A DNA stretch of 64,000 nt from Buchnera aphidicola (Kurisakia onigurumii) (GCF_039394605.1 NZ_CP135033.1:372001-436000), one strand, 5' to 3'; numbered from the stretch's first letter, positions 40,203 through 50,126 are shown. Numbers and translations are program-made. The notes: generated by a model from the letters alone, not told the origin.

Positions 40203-42036
40203 ATGAATTATTTAAAAATTTGTTCTAAAAAAAATATAATTAAATTGATATTATTTATAATAATAATTGCAATTATTATTGATAATACTATTATTTTATT
40301 TAAACATATGAATAAAAATACAATTGCTAAAATAAATAATATTAAAATTAAAAAAAATACAATTATAGAATTATATAAAATACAAAAAATAGAAAGAAAA
40401 AAAATATTTGGAGAACAATTTAAAAATATTATTAATAATAAAAATTATATAAAACAAAATAAAAAAAAAATATTATCCAAAATAATTCATGAAATAATTT
40501 TAAATAATTATTTAAAAAAAATTAATTTTTCAATTAATAAAAATAAAATTCAAGAAAATATTCTTAATAATATTAATTTTTCTAAAAACAAAATTTTTAA
40601 TTATGAAAATTACTTAAATTTTTTAAAAAAAAAAAAAAATAAATATACAAGAATATGAAACTTTTATACAAAAACAATTGATTCGAAATAGTTTTTTGAA
40701 TAACTTGATTCAAAATACTAATATTTTAAATTATGAAAAAAATTTAATTTTAAAATTATTATCTGAAACAAGAACAATTAGAACTAAAAATATAAATATT
40801 TTTTCTTTTTTTAAAAAAAATAAAATAAAAAATAAAAATTTAATAAATTTTTATTTAAAATATAAAAAAATTTTTTATTATCCTAAAAAATATAAAATTC
40901 GATTTATAAAAATTCAAAAAAAGAAATTATTTAATTATAAATATATAAATAAAGAAATTATTCCATTATATTTAAAAAAAAAAAATAAAATTTTTGTTCA
41001 AGAAAAAAGAAATTATTCTGTTATTCAATTAAAAACAAAAAAAGAATCAGAACAAATTGTACAAAAAATTAATAATGGAAATAAGTTTGAAGATTGTGCA
41101 AAAAAAAAATCTATAGACTTTATTTCTGCTAAAAAAGGAGGTAATTTAGGATGGCTTCCATTAAGATATATTCCTGAAGAAATAAAAAAAGTAAACATAG
41201 AAGAAAAAAATAAAAAAATTCACATTGTTAAATATAAAAATAATTTTTTAGTTTTTAAACTAAATGGAAAAAAATATCAAAATATAAAAAAAAATAATCA
41301 AAAAAATTATATGATAAAAAATAAAATTTTAGAAAAAAAATTAAAAAATTATGTTAAAAAATATAAACAAAAAATATTAAAATTATTATTTTTAAAATCA
41401 TATAATATACATAAATTATCTAAAATAACCAAAATACCTTATTTACAAACAAAATGGTTAAGCAAAAATCAAATTTATAAAAAATTCAATTTTAATAACA
41501 AAAAAAATAAAATATTTAAAATAAACAATAATAAAAATAAATTTTTATTTTTAAATAATAATAAAAAATATTATATTTTAGAATTTTATAAAACCAAAAA
41601 CAAAAAAAATAAAACATTTTTAGAATCAAAAAAAATCATTAAAAATATAATCAGATATTATCAAGCTGAGAAAAAATCTAAAAAATACGCATTAAAAATA
41701 ATTAATGTTTTAAAATCATCTAGTAAAAAAAATAAAAATTATTTTAATTTTAGTAAAAAAAAAATTATACATAGATATGATAATAAACCAATTAAATCAT
41801 TAGTATTTCAACAACCTATTCCAAAAAAAAATAGAATTATATATTTAATTACTAGTAATATTAATAATAATATTAAAATTATAATTTTATATAAGAATGA
41901 CTATAAAAAATTTTCTGAAGAAAAAATCAAAAAAATTGTCAAAATATTGTTAAAAAATAAAAAAATAAATATTTTAAATATTTTATTTGATATTTTATAT
42001 AAAAAATCTTTAATAGAATATCAGAAAAATAATTAA
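40203..42036 (+). pseudogene. ppiD: Periplasmic folding chaperone PpiD, frameshifted in an A15 tract
   Basis: PpiD is an inner-membrane-anchored parvulin-like chaperone at the SecYEG exit. The first frame (40203-40658, 151 residues) has the membrane anchor (about residues 14-31) and SurA-like N-domain; it ends at TGA just after fifteen consecutive A (40625-40639). From that tract the next frame continues without a stop (INIQEYETFIQKQLIRNSFL, aligning with the E. coli segment around DQYAQALRNQLTTQQLI) to 42036, including the parvulin domain (FEDCAKKKSIDFISAKKGG, NLGWLPLRYIPEE). Removing one A gives about 610 residues (E. coli 623). The long tract is a classic site for polymerase slippage rescue, so the gene may still be expressed; sequencing error is the other option. 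Lysine content is extreme. Confidence 0.85.
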
Positions 42037-42187
42037 ATAAAAACTATAAAAATTTTTAACAAATCAATTGTAAAATATATTTTTAATATTTGATATATAA
42101 AAATATAATTTTTATATATTAAGTAAAAATATTTTTTTATATAAAAAAATATATAAAAAAATTTATATACTATAAATAAGGAGTTAT

Positions 42188-43939
42188 GTGAAATTATTCA
42201 ATCAATTAAAATGGTACTTCTTAAAAGAATGGAAACGTTATTTAGGATCTGTAATATTATTACTCATAATTGCGATTTTACAATTATTTCCTCCAAAAAT
42301 AATAGGAAAAATAGTTGATTTAATCATAAATCAAACATCTAAAAACTATACAGTTATACCTTATATTATATTAATGCTGATAATTGCAATACATATTTAT
42401 ATTTTTCGTTACATATGGAGAGTATTACTATTTGGAGCTTCATATAAATTAGCAGTTGAATTAAGAATGAGATTCTTTACTGCTTTAAGTAAAAAATCAA
42501 ATAAATTTTATTTAAAAAATAGAACAGGAGATTTAATTACTAGAGCTACAAATGATGTAGATAAAGTAGTTTTCGCAGCAGGAGAAGGTGTTTTAACATT
42601 AGTTGATTCATTAATAATGGGAATTTCTGTTTTTTTTGTTATGTGTTCTCAAATAAGTTTAAAATTAACATTAATTTCTTTAATTCCTATGCCAATAATG
42701 GCGTTAATTATTAAAAAATTTGGAAAAGAACTATACGAAAAATTTTTATCGTCACAAAAATCATTTTCTATGTTAAATGATCATACACAAGAATGTCTTA
42801 GCAGTATTAGAATGATACGATCTTTTGGTTTAGAAAACAATCAATTTAAAAAATTTAAAATTATAGCAGAAAAAGCAGGATCAAAAAATATAGAAGTAGC
42901 AAATGTAGATTCTAAATTTGATCCTGTAATTCATATATCAATATCTGCATCTAACTTAATTGCAATAATATATGGAGGATGGTTAGTTTCAAATAAAATA
43001 ATAACTTTTGGTCAATTGACTAGTTTTATCATGTATTTAGGATTAATGATATGGCCTATGTTAGCGCTAGCTTGGATGTTTAATATAGTAGAAAGAGGCA
43101 GTGCAGCATGGGAAAGAATACAAAAAATAATATCTTATGAAAAAAAATATGATAATAATAAAAAAATAAAAATACCTAAAAATTTTAAAAAAATTACAGT
43201 AAATATAAAAGAATTTAAACATTCTATAAAATCTAAAAAAATATTAAAAAATATATTTTTTAACATTACAAACGAAAAAATATTGGGAATATGTGGACCT
43301 ACTGGATCAGGAAAAACATCTATTATAAAAATTATACAAAATAATTATAAAAAATATACGGGAAATATTTTATATGATTGTACTTCTATATTTGATATAG
43401 ATGAAAAAGAATGGAGAAATTCTCTATCTATCGTAAATCAGAATACGTTCTTATTTTCTGATACTATCTATAATAATATTGCGTTAGGAAATCCTAATGC
43501 TTCATATCAAGAAATTCAAAAAGTATCTAAAATAGCTAACATTCATGAAGAAATAATAAAATTTCCTAAAGGATACTATACCGAAGTAGGTGAAAAAGGA
43601 ATTATGCTATCAGGAGGTCAAAAACAAAGAATTACAATTGCCAGAGCTTTGCTTTTTAATTCTAAAATACTAATATTGGATAATTCATTTTCTGCTGTAG
43701 ATGGAATAACTGAGAAAAAAATTTTAAATAATATCATTTTATGGAAAAAAAATAATAAAAAAACAATTATTTTTATTGCTCATAGATTATCTTCATTACA
43801 TATCTCAGATAAAATTATTGTAATAAAAAATGGTATGATAATTCAAAAAGGAATACATGACAAATTAATTCAAGAAAAAAATTGGTATCAACATACCTTT
43901 AATAACCAAAAAATAGAAATAGAATTAGGAAAAATTTAA
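42188..43939 (+). CDS. mdlA: ABC exporter half-transporter MdlA
   Basis: First half of a heterodimeric ABC exporter with unknown substrate. The 583 residues (E. coli 590) have six membrane helices (about 15-300) and a nucleotide-binding domain with Walker [10 protein letters not shown] and an intact signature LSGGQ. Walker B reads ILILDNSFSAVD, where the catalytic glutamate is replaced by asparagine; E. coli MdlA is also non-canonical here (DD). It starts at GTG in ATGTGAAA, with AAGGAG about 6 nt upstream. mdlB follows 10 bp later. Together they form one consensus and one degenerate ATP site. Confidence 0.93.
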   Translation: MKLFNQLKWYFLKEWKRYLGSVILLLIIAILQLFPPKIIGKIVDLIINQTSKNYTVIPYIILMLIIAIHIYIFRYIWRVLLFGASYKLAVELRMRFFTALSKKSNKFYLKNRTGDLITRATNDVDKVVFAAGEGVLTLVDSLIMGISVFFVMCSQISLKLTLISLIPMPIMALIIKKFGKELYEKFLSSQKSFSMLNDHTQECLSSIRMIRSFGLENNQFKKFKIIAEKAGSKNIEVANVDSKFDPVIHISISASNLIAIIYGGWLVSNKIITFGQLTSFIMYLGLMIWPMLALAWMFNIVERGSAAWERIQKIISYEKKYDNNKKIKIPKNFKKITVNIKEFKHSIKSKKILKNIFFNITNEKILGICGPTGSGKTSIIKIIQNNYKKYTGNILYDCTSIFDIDEKEWRNSLSIVNQNTFLFSDTIYNNIALGNPNASYQEIQKVSKIANIHEEIIKFPKGYYTEVGEKGIMLSGGQKQRITIARALLFNSKILILDNSFSAVDGITEKKILNNIILWKKNNKKTIIFIAHRLSSLHISDKIIVIKNGMIIQKGIHDKLIQEKNWYQHTFNNQKIEIELGKI

Positions 43940-43949
43940 ATTAATAAAA

Positions 43950-45710
43950 ATGAAAAATAATATAAAAAATAAACCCTTAAAATTTTGGAATACTCTAAAA
44001 AGATTATTAAAATATGGAATTGTATGGAAAAAATCATTAATATTTGCGTTAATATTATTAACTTTTGCATCTGTATTTGAAATATTATGTCCTTTACTAA
44101 TTAGTGTTTTCATTAAACAAATAATTAATTTTAAAAATATTAATAAAACACTGATGCTATTTTTAATAATCGGATTTATTATTTTTCAAATAAGTGCTGC
44201 TATATTAAGTTTTATCGAAAGTATTATAATTAATAAAATATCAGTAAGAATTATACAAATTATTCGTACAGATACCATGAAAGCAGCATTAAACCAACCT
44301 ATTTATACTTTTGATAAAAAATCTATAGGACAAATTATTTCTAAGGTAACAAATGATACTGAAAATATTAAAGAATTATATGATACTGTTGTACCAACAT
44401 TAATAAGAAGTATAATACTAATTGCTATAATGATCATTACAATATTTAGTCTAGAATGGAAAATGGCTATTATTGCATCTAGTATGTTTCCAATAGTAAT
44501 TATTGTTATGATAATTTATCAAAAATATAGTATTCCTTTATTAAGACAAACAAGATCTTTATTTGCTGAAATAAATAATAATTTTAATGAAATAATTAAT
44601 GGAATGAATGTTATTCAACAATTTAACCAAGAGAAAAAATTTTATAAAAAACTTAAAAATATAAACTTTCAACATTATTTATTACGCATGAAAATATTAA
44701 AACTTGATGGATTTTTATTAAGACCTTTATTAAGTTTATTAACTACTTTAGTTTTATGCGGTTTAATGACATTACTTAGTTTGTATTCAACAAATATGTT
44801 CGAAATAAGTATTTTATACACTTTTATAAATTATTTAGGACGTCTTAGCGAACCGTTAATTGCAATAACAAATCAGCAATCTATATTACAACAATCTGTT
44901 GTATCAGGAGAAAGAGTATTTAATCTTATTGATTCTAAAAAACAAAAATATGGAAAAATTGATCATAACATTAAAAATGGAAAAATAGAAATTAAAAAAT
45001 TAAATTTTTCGTATAAAAAAAATCATCCAAATATATTAAAAAATATTAATATAAATATTAAACCAAAAGAATTTGTTGCATTTGTTGGAAGTACTGGTAG
45101 TGGAAAAACTACTTTAGCACATTTATTAATGGGTTATTATTTAAATTATAATGGAAAAATATTAATTGATGATATTTCTATTAAAAATCTTACAAAAAAA
45201 TCTCTAAGAAAAAGTATATCTATAGTTCAACAAGAACCTATAATTCTAGCTGATACGATATATAATAATATAGATTTAGGAAGAAATATTTCAGAAAAAA
45301 AAATATGGGAAATTATAAAAAAAATACAATTAGATCCTATTATTAAAGAAAATTCGAATGGAATACATTCTATTTTAAAAGAACAAGGAAACAATTTATC
45401 GACAGGAGAAAAACAACTTTTATCATTAGCACGAGTATTAGTCAATCCACCTAAGATATTAATATTAGATGAAGCTACTTCAAATATTGATTCTGAAACA
45501 GAATTAAAAATTCAAAAAACTTTAGATTTAATTCGTAAAAAAACCACTTTGATTAGTATAGCACATAGACTTTCTACTATAGTACATGCTGATAGAATAT
45601 TTTTTTTCTATAAAGGGAAAATAAAAGAAGAAGGTAATCATATTAATTTAATGAAAAAAAAGGAAAAATATTGGAAAATGTATAATTTACAATTAAAAGA
45701 AGAAAAATAG
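43950..45710 (+). CDS. mdlB: ABC exporter half-transporter MdlB
   Basis: Partner of MdlA. The 586 residues (E. coli 593) have six membrane helices followed by the ATPase domain with Walker A GSTGSGKTT, a diverged signature LSTGE (LSGGQ in canonical proteins), a canonical Walker B ILILDEATSNIDSETE and the H-loop IAHRLST. The degenerate signature would pair with the degenerate Walker B of MdlA, so one of the two ATP sites is expected to be inactive in hydrolysis. It is followed by the convergent ffs gene. Confidence 0.93.
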   Translation: MKNNIKNKPLKFWNTLKRLLKYGIVWKKSLIFALILLTFASVFEILCPLLISVFIKQIINFKNINKTLMLFLIIGFIIFQISAAILSFIESIIINKISVRIIQIIRTDTMKAALNQPIYTFDKKSIGQIISKVTNDTENIKELYDTVVPTLIRSIILIAIMIITIFSLEWKMAIIASSMFPIVIIVMIIYQKYSIPLLRQTRSLFAEINNNFNEIINGMNVIQQFNQEKKFYKKLKNINFQHYLLRMKILKLDGFLLRPLLSLLTTLVLCGLMTLLSLYSTNMFEISILYTFINYLGRLSEPLIAITNQQSILQQSVVSGERVFNLIDSKKQKYGKIDHNIKNGKIEIKKLNFSYKKNHPNILKNININIKPKEFVAFVGSTGSGKTTLAHLLMGYYLNYNGKILIDDISIKNLTKKSLRKSISIVQQEPIILADTIYNNIDLGRNISEKKIWEIIKKIQLDPIIKENSNGIHSILKEQGNNLSTGEKQLLSLARVLVNPPKILILDEATSNIDSETELKIQKTLDLIRKKTTLISIAHRLSTIVHADRIFFFYKGKIKEEGNHINLMKKKEKYWKMYNLQLKEEK

Positions 45711-45722
45711 TATATATAAAAA

Positions 45723-45830
45723 AATCTCTGTTAGCAATTTTTAATACCTAAAAAATTTTTGAAATAGCTGCTTTCTTCCGAACCTGACTTGTTTTTCAAA
45801 ATTATTAGAATTAAAGAACTAACAGAGATT
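45723..45830 (-). ncRNA. ffs: 4.5S RNA (signal recognition particle RNA)
   Basis: RNA component of the bacterial SRP, which binds Ffh and targets membrane proteins co-translationally. On the minus strand the conserved apical loop GTCAGGTTCGGAAGAAAGCAG matches the E. coli Ffh-binding tetraloop region (GTCAGGTCCGGAAGGAAGCAG). The ends form a long hairpin: 45723-45734 pairs exactly with 45819-45830. Length is about 108 nt (mature E. coli 114). It lies convergent to mdlB and divergent from dnaX, near its E. coli location. Ends are inferred from pairing. Confidence 0.93.
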
Positions 45831-45926
45831 AATTATTAAAATTTAAAAAAATATTTTTTTATTTTTTATTAATGTTATCATAATAATATATTATAATAAA
45901 ATTGTAAATAAAAAATTTAATAAATT

Positions 45927-47018
45927 ATGAAATATGAAATTCTTGCCAGAAAATGGAGACCGCAATCTTTTTCCGAAATAGTTGGACAAAAATATATCGT
46001 TCGAGCATTAAAAAATAGTATTTCTTCTCTCCGAATTCATCAATCTTGGATATTCTATGGTTCCAGAGGAACAGGTAAAACTTCTTTAGCAAGAATATTA
46101 ACCAAATCGCTCAACTGTAAGTTTATTAAAACAGGAAATCCATGTAAAATTTGTTCTTCTTGTATGGAAATACAAAAAGGAAATTTTATTGATTTAATCG
46201 AAATAGATGCAGCTTCCCGCACTAGAATTGAAGATATAAAAGAAATATTAGAAAACATGCAATATTCTCCATCTAAAGGAATTTATAAAGTATACTTAAT
46301 TGATGAAGTGCATATGTTATCTAATCATAGTTTTAATGCATTATTAAAAATTTTAGAAGAACCTCCAAAACATGTAAAATTTATATTAGCTACTACTATA
46401 ATTAAAAAAGTTCCGGATACTATCATTTCTAGATGCTTATGTTTTAATTTAAAAAAAATCAATAAAAAAGAAATATATCAACATTTAAAAAAAGTTTTAA
46501 GACATGAAAAAATAGAATATGAAAAAAATGGATTAAAAATTATATCAGATAAAGCTGAAGGAAGTATTCGTGATGCATTAAGTATTGTAGAACAAACTAT
46601 TTCTATGGGAAATGAAAAAATTTTTACTGCTGACGTTCTAAATATATTTGGTATGTTAAAAAAAAAAAATATTATTTCTATTATTAAAAATATTTTTCTA
46701 AAAAAAACAGAAAAATTATTTCAATGCATAAAAAAAATAGATAGTTTAAATGTAGATTGGGAAGAATTGTTAAATGAAATGATTATATTAGTACACCATA
46801 TTGCTATAATAAAAAATTTTAATAATTCAAAAAAAAATTTTATGCATATGAATACAGAAAACCAAAAAAAAATAGAAGAAATATCTAATTATTGCCATAT
46901 AGATAAAATTCAATTATATTATAAAATATTAATAATAGGAAAAAAAGAATTAAAATTAGCTCCAAATCCCAAAATAGGAATAGAAATGATATTTTTTAGA
47001 CTTTTAGACCTAAATTAA
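45927..47018 (+). CDS. dnaX: DNA polymerase III clamp loader subunit (gamma-length DnaX)
   Basis: Motor subunit of the clamp loader. Only 363 residues, against 643 (tau) and 431 (gamma) in E. coli: domains I-III are present but tau domains IV-V, which bind DnaB and the polymerase core, are missing. Seen: LARKWRPQSFSEIVGQ, Walker A GSRGTGKTSLARIL, the zinc site C-(x8)-C-x2-C-x2-C in CKFIKTGNPCKICSSC, Walker B VYLIDEVHMLS and the SRC motif (TIISRCLCF). The protein ends well before the place where E. coli frameshifts. Its partner gene holA (10267) carries a frameshift. Confidence 0.95.
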   Translation: MKYEILARKWRPQSFSEIVGQKYIVRALKNSISSLRIHQSWIFYGSRGTGKTSLARILTKSLNCKFIKTGNPCKICSSCMEIQKGNFIDLIEIDAASRTRIEDIKEILENMQYSPSKGIYKVYLIDEVHMLSNHSFNALLKILEEPPKHVKFILATTIIKKVPDTIISRCLCFNLKKINKKEIYQHLKKVLRHEKIEYEKNGLKIISDKAEGSIRDALSIVEQTISMGNEKIFTADVLNIFGMLKKKNIISIIKNIFLKKTEKLFQCIKKIDSLNVDWEELLNEMIILVHHIAIIKNFNNSKKNFMHMNTENQKKIEEISNYCHIDKIQLYYKILIIGKKELKLAPNPKIGIEMIFFRLLDLN

Positions 47019-47106
47019 TTATTTTTAATATACTATTTACTTGAAAAATATTTAAAACAATATTTAAATCAATATATTTTAATAAAAATTATTCATAAGG
47101 TATATA

Positions 47107-47439
47107 ATGTTTAAATCTGATAATTTAACAAACTTAATGCAACAAGCAAAAAATATGCAAGAAAAAATGCAATTTATGCAAAAAGAAATAGAAAAATTAG
47201 AAGTAATAGGTGAATCAGGAGCAGGGTTAATAAAAGTTACTTTATTTGGAAATAATCAATGTAAAAAAATTCAAATTGATCCAAGTTTATTAATAAAAAA
47301 AGAATTAGATATTTTAGAGGATTTAGTAGTAGCTGCATTTAATGATGCATTAAGAAAAATTACTGAAGAAAAAAATAAAAAAATGTCTACTATTTCTTCA
47401 GGAATAAATTTTCCTACAAATTTTAATTCTTCTTCATAA
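47107..47439 (+). CDS. ybaB: Nucleoid-associated protein YbaB (EbfC)
   Basis: Small dimeric DNA-binding protein of the YbaB/EbfC family. The 110 residues (E. coli 109) match end to end: NLMQQAKNMQEKMQFMQKEIEKLEVIGESGAGLIKVTL-type N-terminal coiled region followed by IQIDPSLL and DLVVAAFNDALRK. In E. coli it lies between dnaX and recR; recR is missing here and htpG follows directly. With few other nucleoid proteins expected, it may be a main chromosome-compacting factor (inference). AAGG lies about 8 nt before the start. Confidence 0.93.
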   Translation: MFKSDNLTNLMQQAKNMQEKMQFMQKEIEKLEVIGESGAGLIKVTLFGNNQCKKIQIDPSLLIKKELDILEDLVVAAFNDALRKITEEKNKKMSTISSGINFPTNFNSSS

Positions 47440-47503
47440 AAAAATTTTAAAGTATTGAATATAATTTAAAAAAAAATTAAATATATATATTTAAGGAAAT
47501 AAT

Positions 47504-49441
47504 ATGTCTACAACAAAAAAAATAAAAAAATATCAATTTCAATCGGAAATTAAACAACTATTACATATAATGATTCATTCATTATATTCTAATAAAGAAA
47601 TTTTTTTAAGAGAATTAATATCTAATGCATCTGATGCTTTAGATAAATTGCGTTTTTTATCTATTACATCTAAAAAAAATATAAAAAATCACAAACCTCT
47701 TCGAATTAGAATTTCTATTAATTCAAAAAATAAAGAATTAATTATTGATGATAATGGAATAGGAATGACAGAAAAAGAAATAATTGAAAATTTAGGTACA
47801 ATAGCTAAATCTGGTACTAAAAAATTTTTAGAATCAATGAAAAATAACAAAAATGAAAATATATCTTTAATAGGAAAATTTGGAGTGGGTTTTTATTCTT
47901 CTTTTATAGTATCTGATTCTGTTTGTGTACATACACGATCTATTCATGCAAAATCTCAAGATAGTATATTATGGAAATCATCTGGTCATGGTAATTATTC
48001 TATTGAAAAAAAAGAAAAAAATAGCATTGGTACAAAAATAACTTTAAATATAAAAACAGAAGATAAAGAATTTTTAGAATTGTGGAAAATCGAAAATATT
48101 GTAAAAAAATATTCTGATCATATTAATTTTCCTGTTGAAATACAAAAAAATGAAGAAATACAAAAAAATGAAGAAATACAAAAAAATGAAGAAATACAAA
48201 AAAATGAAGAAAAAAAAATAAAAAAAGAAAAAAAAATAATATGGAATCAAATAAATAAATCCAATGCATTATGGACATTAAACAAATCAGAAATAAAAAA
48301 AGAAGAGTATATTAATTTTTATAAAGAATTTACAAATGATACACAACCACCTTTATTTTGGATACACAATAAAGTTGAAGGAAATATAGAATATACAAGT
48401 TTATTATATATACCAAAAAAATCACCTTGGGATATGTGGAATAGAGAAAATAAATATGGATTAAAATTATACATAAAAAAAGTATTTATAATGGAAAATA
48501 CTAATCAGTTATTACCAAATTATTTACGTTTTGTTAAAGGTATAGTAGATGCCAATGAACTGCCTTTAAACATTTCAAGAGAAGTATTACAAAAAAATAA
48601 AATTGTTAAAAATCTAAAAAAAACAATTACTAAAAAAACATTAAATTTACTACAAAAAATATCTAAAAAAAATCCAGAAAAATATCAAAAATTTTGGAAT
48701 GAATTTGGTATAATATTTAAAGAAGGACCTGCTGAAGATATGGAAAATAAAAATATTATTCTTGATCTTTTAAGATTTACATCTATTAATAATAAAAATA
48801 TAGAACAAAGTATATCTTTAAGTCAATATGTAAAAAATATGTTACCTAACCAAGAAAAAATATATTTTATTACTAGTGATAATTATACATCTGCAAAAGA
48901 TAGTCCTCATTTAGAATTATTTAAAAAAAAATCTATAGATGTTCTATTATTATCGGATCGAGTAGATGAATGGATGATGAATTATATACATGAATTTGAT
49001 GGAAAAAATTTTCAATCAATAAATAAACAAGATAATTCAATAGATAATTTAATAAAAAAAGATAAAAAAGAAAAAATTGATGAAAATATTATAAATTTAT
49101 TAGAAAAAATAAAATTATTATTAAAAAAAGATATTACTGATGTTAAAATAACACACAAATTAGTTAATACACCAGCAGTACTAGTAACTGATTCTAATGA
49201 AATGACTACTCAAATGGCAAAATTATTTTCTTCTGCAGGACAAAAAATACCTCCATTAAAATATGTATTAGAAATTAATCCTAAACATGATCTCATAAAA
49301 AAAATATCTTTAATTAAAAATGAACAATTAATACAAGAATGGATATTATTTCTTTTTGAACAGACATTATTAATTGAAAAAGGTAGTTTGGAAAACCCAA
49401 ACAAATTTATCACAAGAATTAATAAAATTTTAACCTTATAA
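47504..49441 (+). CDS. htpG: Chaperone protein HtpG (Hsp90 family)
   Basis: ATP-dependent dimeric chaperone. The 645 residues exceed E. coli HtpG (624). The N-terminal GHKL ATPase domain is visible (ELISNASDALDKLRF, DDNGIGMTEKEI, GTIAKSGTKKF, IGKFGVGFYSSFIV), then the middle domain (PPLFWIHNKVEGNIEYTSLLYIP, WNRENKYGLKLY, NISREVLQ) and the C-terminal dimerisation domain (DTPAVL-like NTPAVLVTDSNEMTTQMAKLF). The extra length is a charged insert between N and M domains (about residues 210-245) built from four copies of EIQKNE plus a lysine-rich tail, where eukaryotic Hsp90 has its charged linker. AAGGAA precedes the ATG. Confidence 0.96.
   Translation: MSTTKKIKKYQFQSEIKQLLHIMIHSLYSNKEIFLRELISNASDALDKLRFLSITSKKNIKNHKPLRIRISINSKNKELIIDDNGIGMTEKEIIENLGTIAKSGTKKFLESMKNNKNENISLIGKFGVGFYSSFIVSDSVCVHTRSIHAKSQDSILWKSSGHGNYSIEKKEKNSIGTKITLNIKTEDKEFLELWKIENIVKKYSDHINFPVEIQKNEEIQKNEEIQKNEEIQKNEEKKIKKEKKIIWNQINKSNALWTLNKSEIKKEEYINFYKEFTNDTQPPLFWIHNKVEGNIEYTSLLYIPKKSPWDMWNRENKYGLKLYIKKVFIMENTNQLLPNYLRFVKGIVDANELPLNISREVLQKNKIVKNLKKTITKKTLNLLQKISKKNPEKYQKFWNEFGIIFKEGPAEDMENKNIILDLLRFTSINNKNIEQSISLSQYVKNMLPNQEKIYFITSDNYTSAKDSPHLELFKKKSIDVLLLSDRVDEWMMNYIHEFDGKNFQSINKQDNSIDNLIKKDKKEKIDENIINLLEKIKLLLKKDITDVKITHKLVNTPAVLVTDSNEMTTQMAKLFSSAGQKIPPLKYVLEINPKHDLIKKISLIKNEQLIQEWILFLFEQTLLIEKGSLENPNKFITRINKILTL
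48137..48208 (+). repeat. 18-bp coding tandem repeat (4 exact copies) in htpG
   Basis: Four perfect head-to-tail copies of GAAATACAAAAAAATGAA at 48137, 48155, 48173 and 48191, encoding EIQKNE each time and keeping the frame. Copies are identical at every base, so the expansion is recent. It lies in the N-M linker of HtpG. Confidence 0.95.
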
Positions 49442-49483
49442 TTATTTTATAAAATATATATATAAATGTATGGAAATATTGAT

Positions 49484-50119
49484 ATGAAAATTATTCTACT
49501 AGGACCTCCTGGAAGTGGAAAAGGAACACAAGCTAACTTTATAAAAAATCTTTTTAAAATACCTATTATATCTGCTAGTAAATTACTAAAAAAAAAATCT
49601 AAAAATGAATCTATTTTAGAAAAAAAAATACAAACATATATCAAATCTGGTAAATTAGTTCCCGATGAAATTATTACCAAAATGATATTAAAAAAAATAA
49701 AAAATAATGTTACCAACGGATTTATTTTAGATGGATTTCCTAGAACTATTAAACAAGCAGATTCAATAGAATCTGCGAATATAGAAATAAATTATATACT
49801 GGAATTTGTTATATCAGAAGAAAATATTTTAAAAAGAATAACAGGACGAAGAATACATCTTGCTTCCGGGAGGATATATCATAAAACATTTTCACCTCCA
49901 ATACAATACGGAAAAGATGATATTACGCAGGAATTGTTATCTAAAAGAGAAGATGATAATGAAATAGTTACAAAAAAAAGAATTAAAGAATATGAAAAAT
50001 ATAAACTTTCCATTTTAAATTTTTTTAAAAAAAACAAAAAAATAAAATTAGTTAAAATAAATGCAAATAATAAAATTAATAAAATATCTAATTTCATAAA
50101 AAAAGTATTTATAAAATAG
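49484..50119 (+). CDS. adk: Adenylate kinase
   Basis: Interconverts ATP + AMP and 2 ADP. The start is placed at ATG 49484 (MKIILLGPPGSGKGTQ), which aligns with the E. coli N-terminus; an in-frame ATG at 49466 would add six residues. 211 residues (E. coli 214). Seen: the P-loop GPPGSGKGT, LVPDEI, the AMP-site DGFPRTIKQA, and the LID region (RITGRRIHLASGRIYHKTFSPP) without zinc cysteines, as in enterobacteria. Its 3' end is followed 7 bp later by the convergent tRNA-Arg. Confidence 0.95.
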   Translation: MKIILLGPPGSGKGTQANFIKNLFKIPIISASKLLKKKSKNESILEKKIQTYIKSGKLVPDEIITKMILKKIKNNVTNGFILDGFPRTIKQADSIESANIEINYILEFVISEENILKRITGRRIHLASGRIYHKTFSPPIQYGKDDITQELLSKREDDNEIVTKKRIKEYEKYKLSILNFFKKNKKIKLVKINANNKINKISNFIKKVFIK

Positions 50120-50126
50120 TTTTTAT

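Noticed and set aside
40678-42036. An independent parvulin gene
   Set aside because: It continues PpiD across the A15 tract and lacks its own start and membrane anchor.
42093-42119. 12-bp-arm inverted repeat between ppiD and mdlA
   Set aside because: It consists only of A and T in a low-complexity spacer, so chance is a sufficient explanation.
48137-48208. CRISPR-like short repeats
   Set aside because: The copies are directly adjacent without spacers, are in frame and encode part of HtpG.
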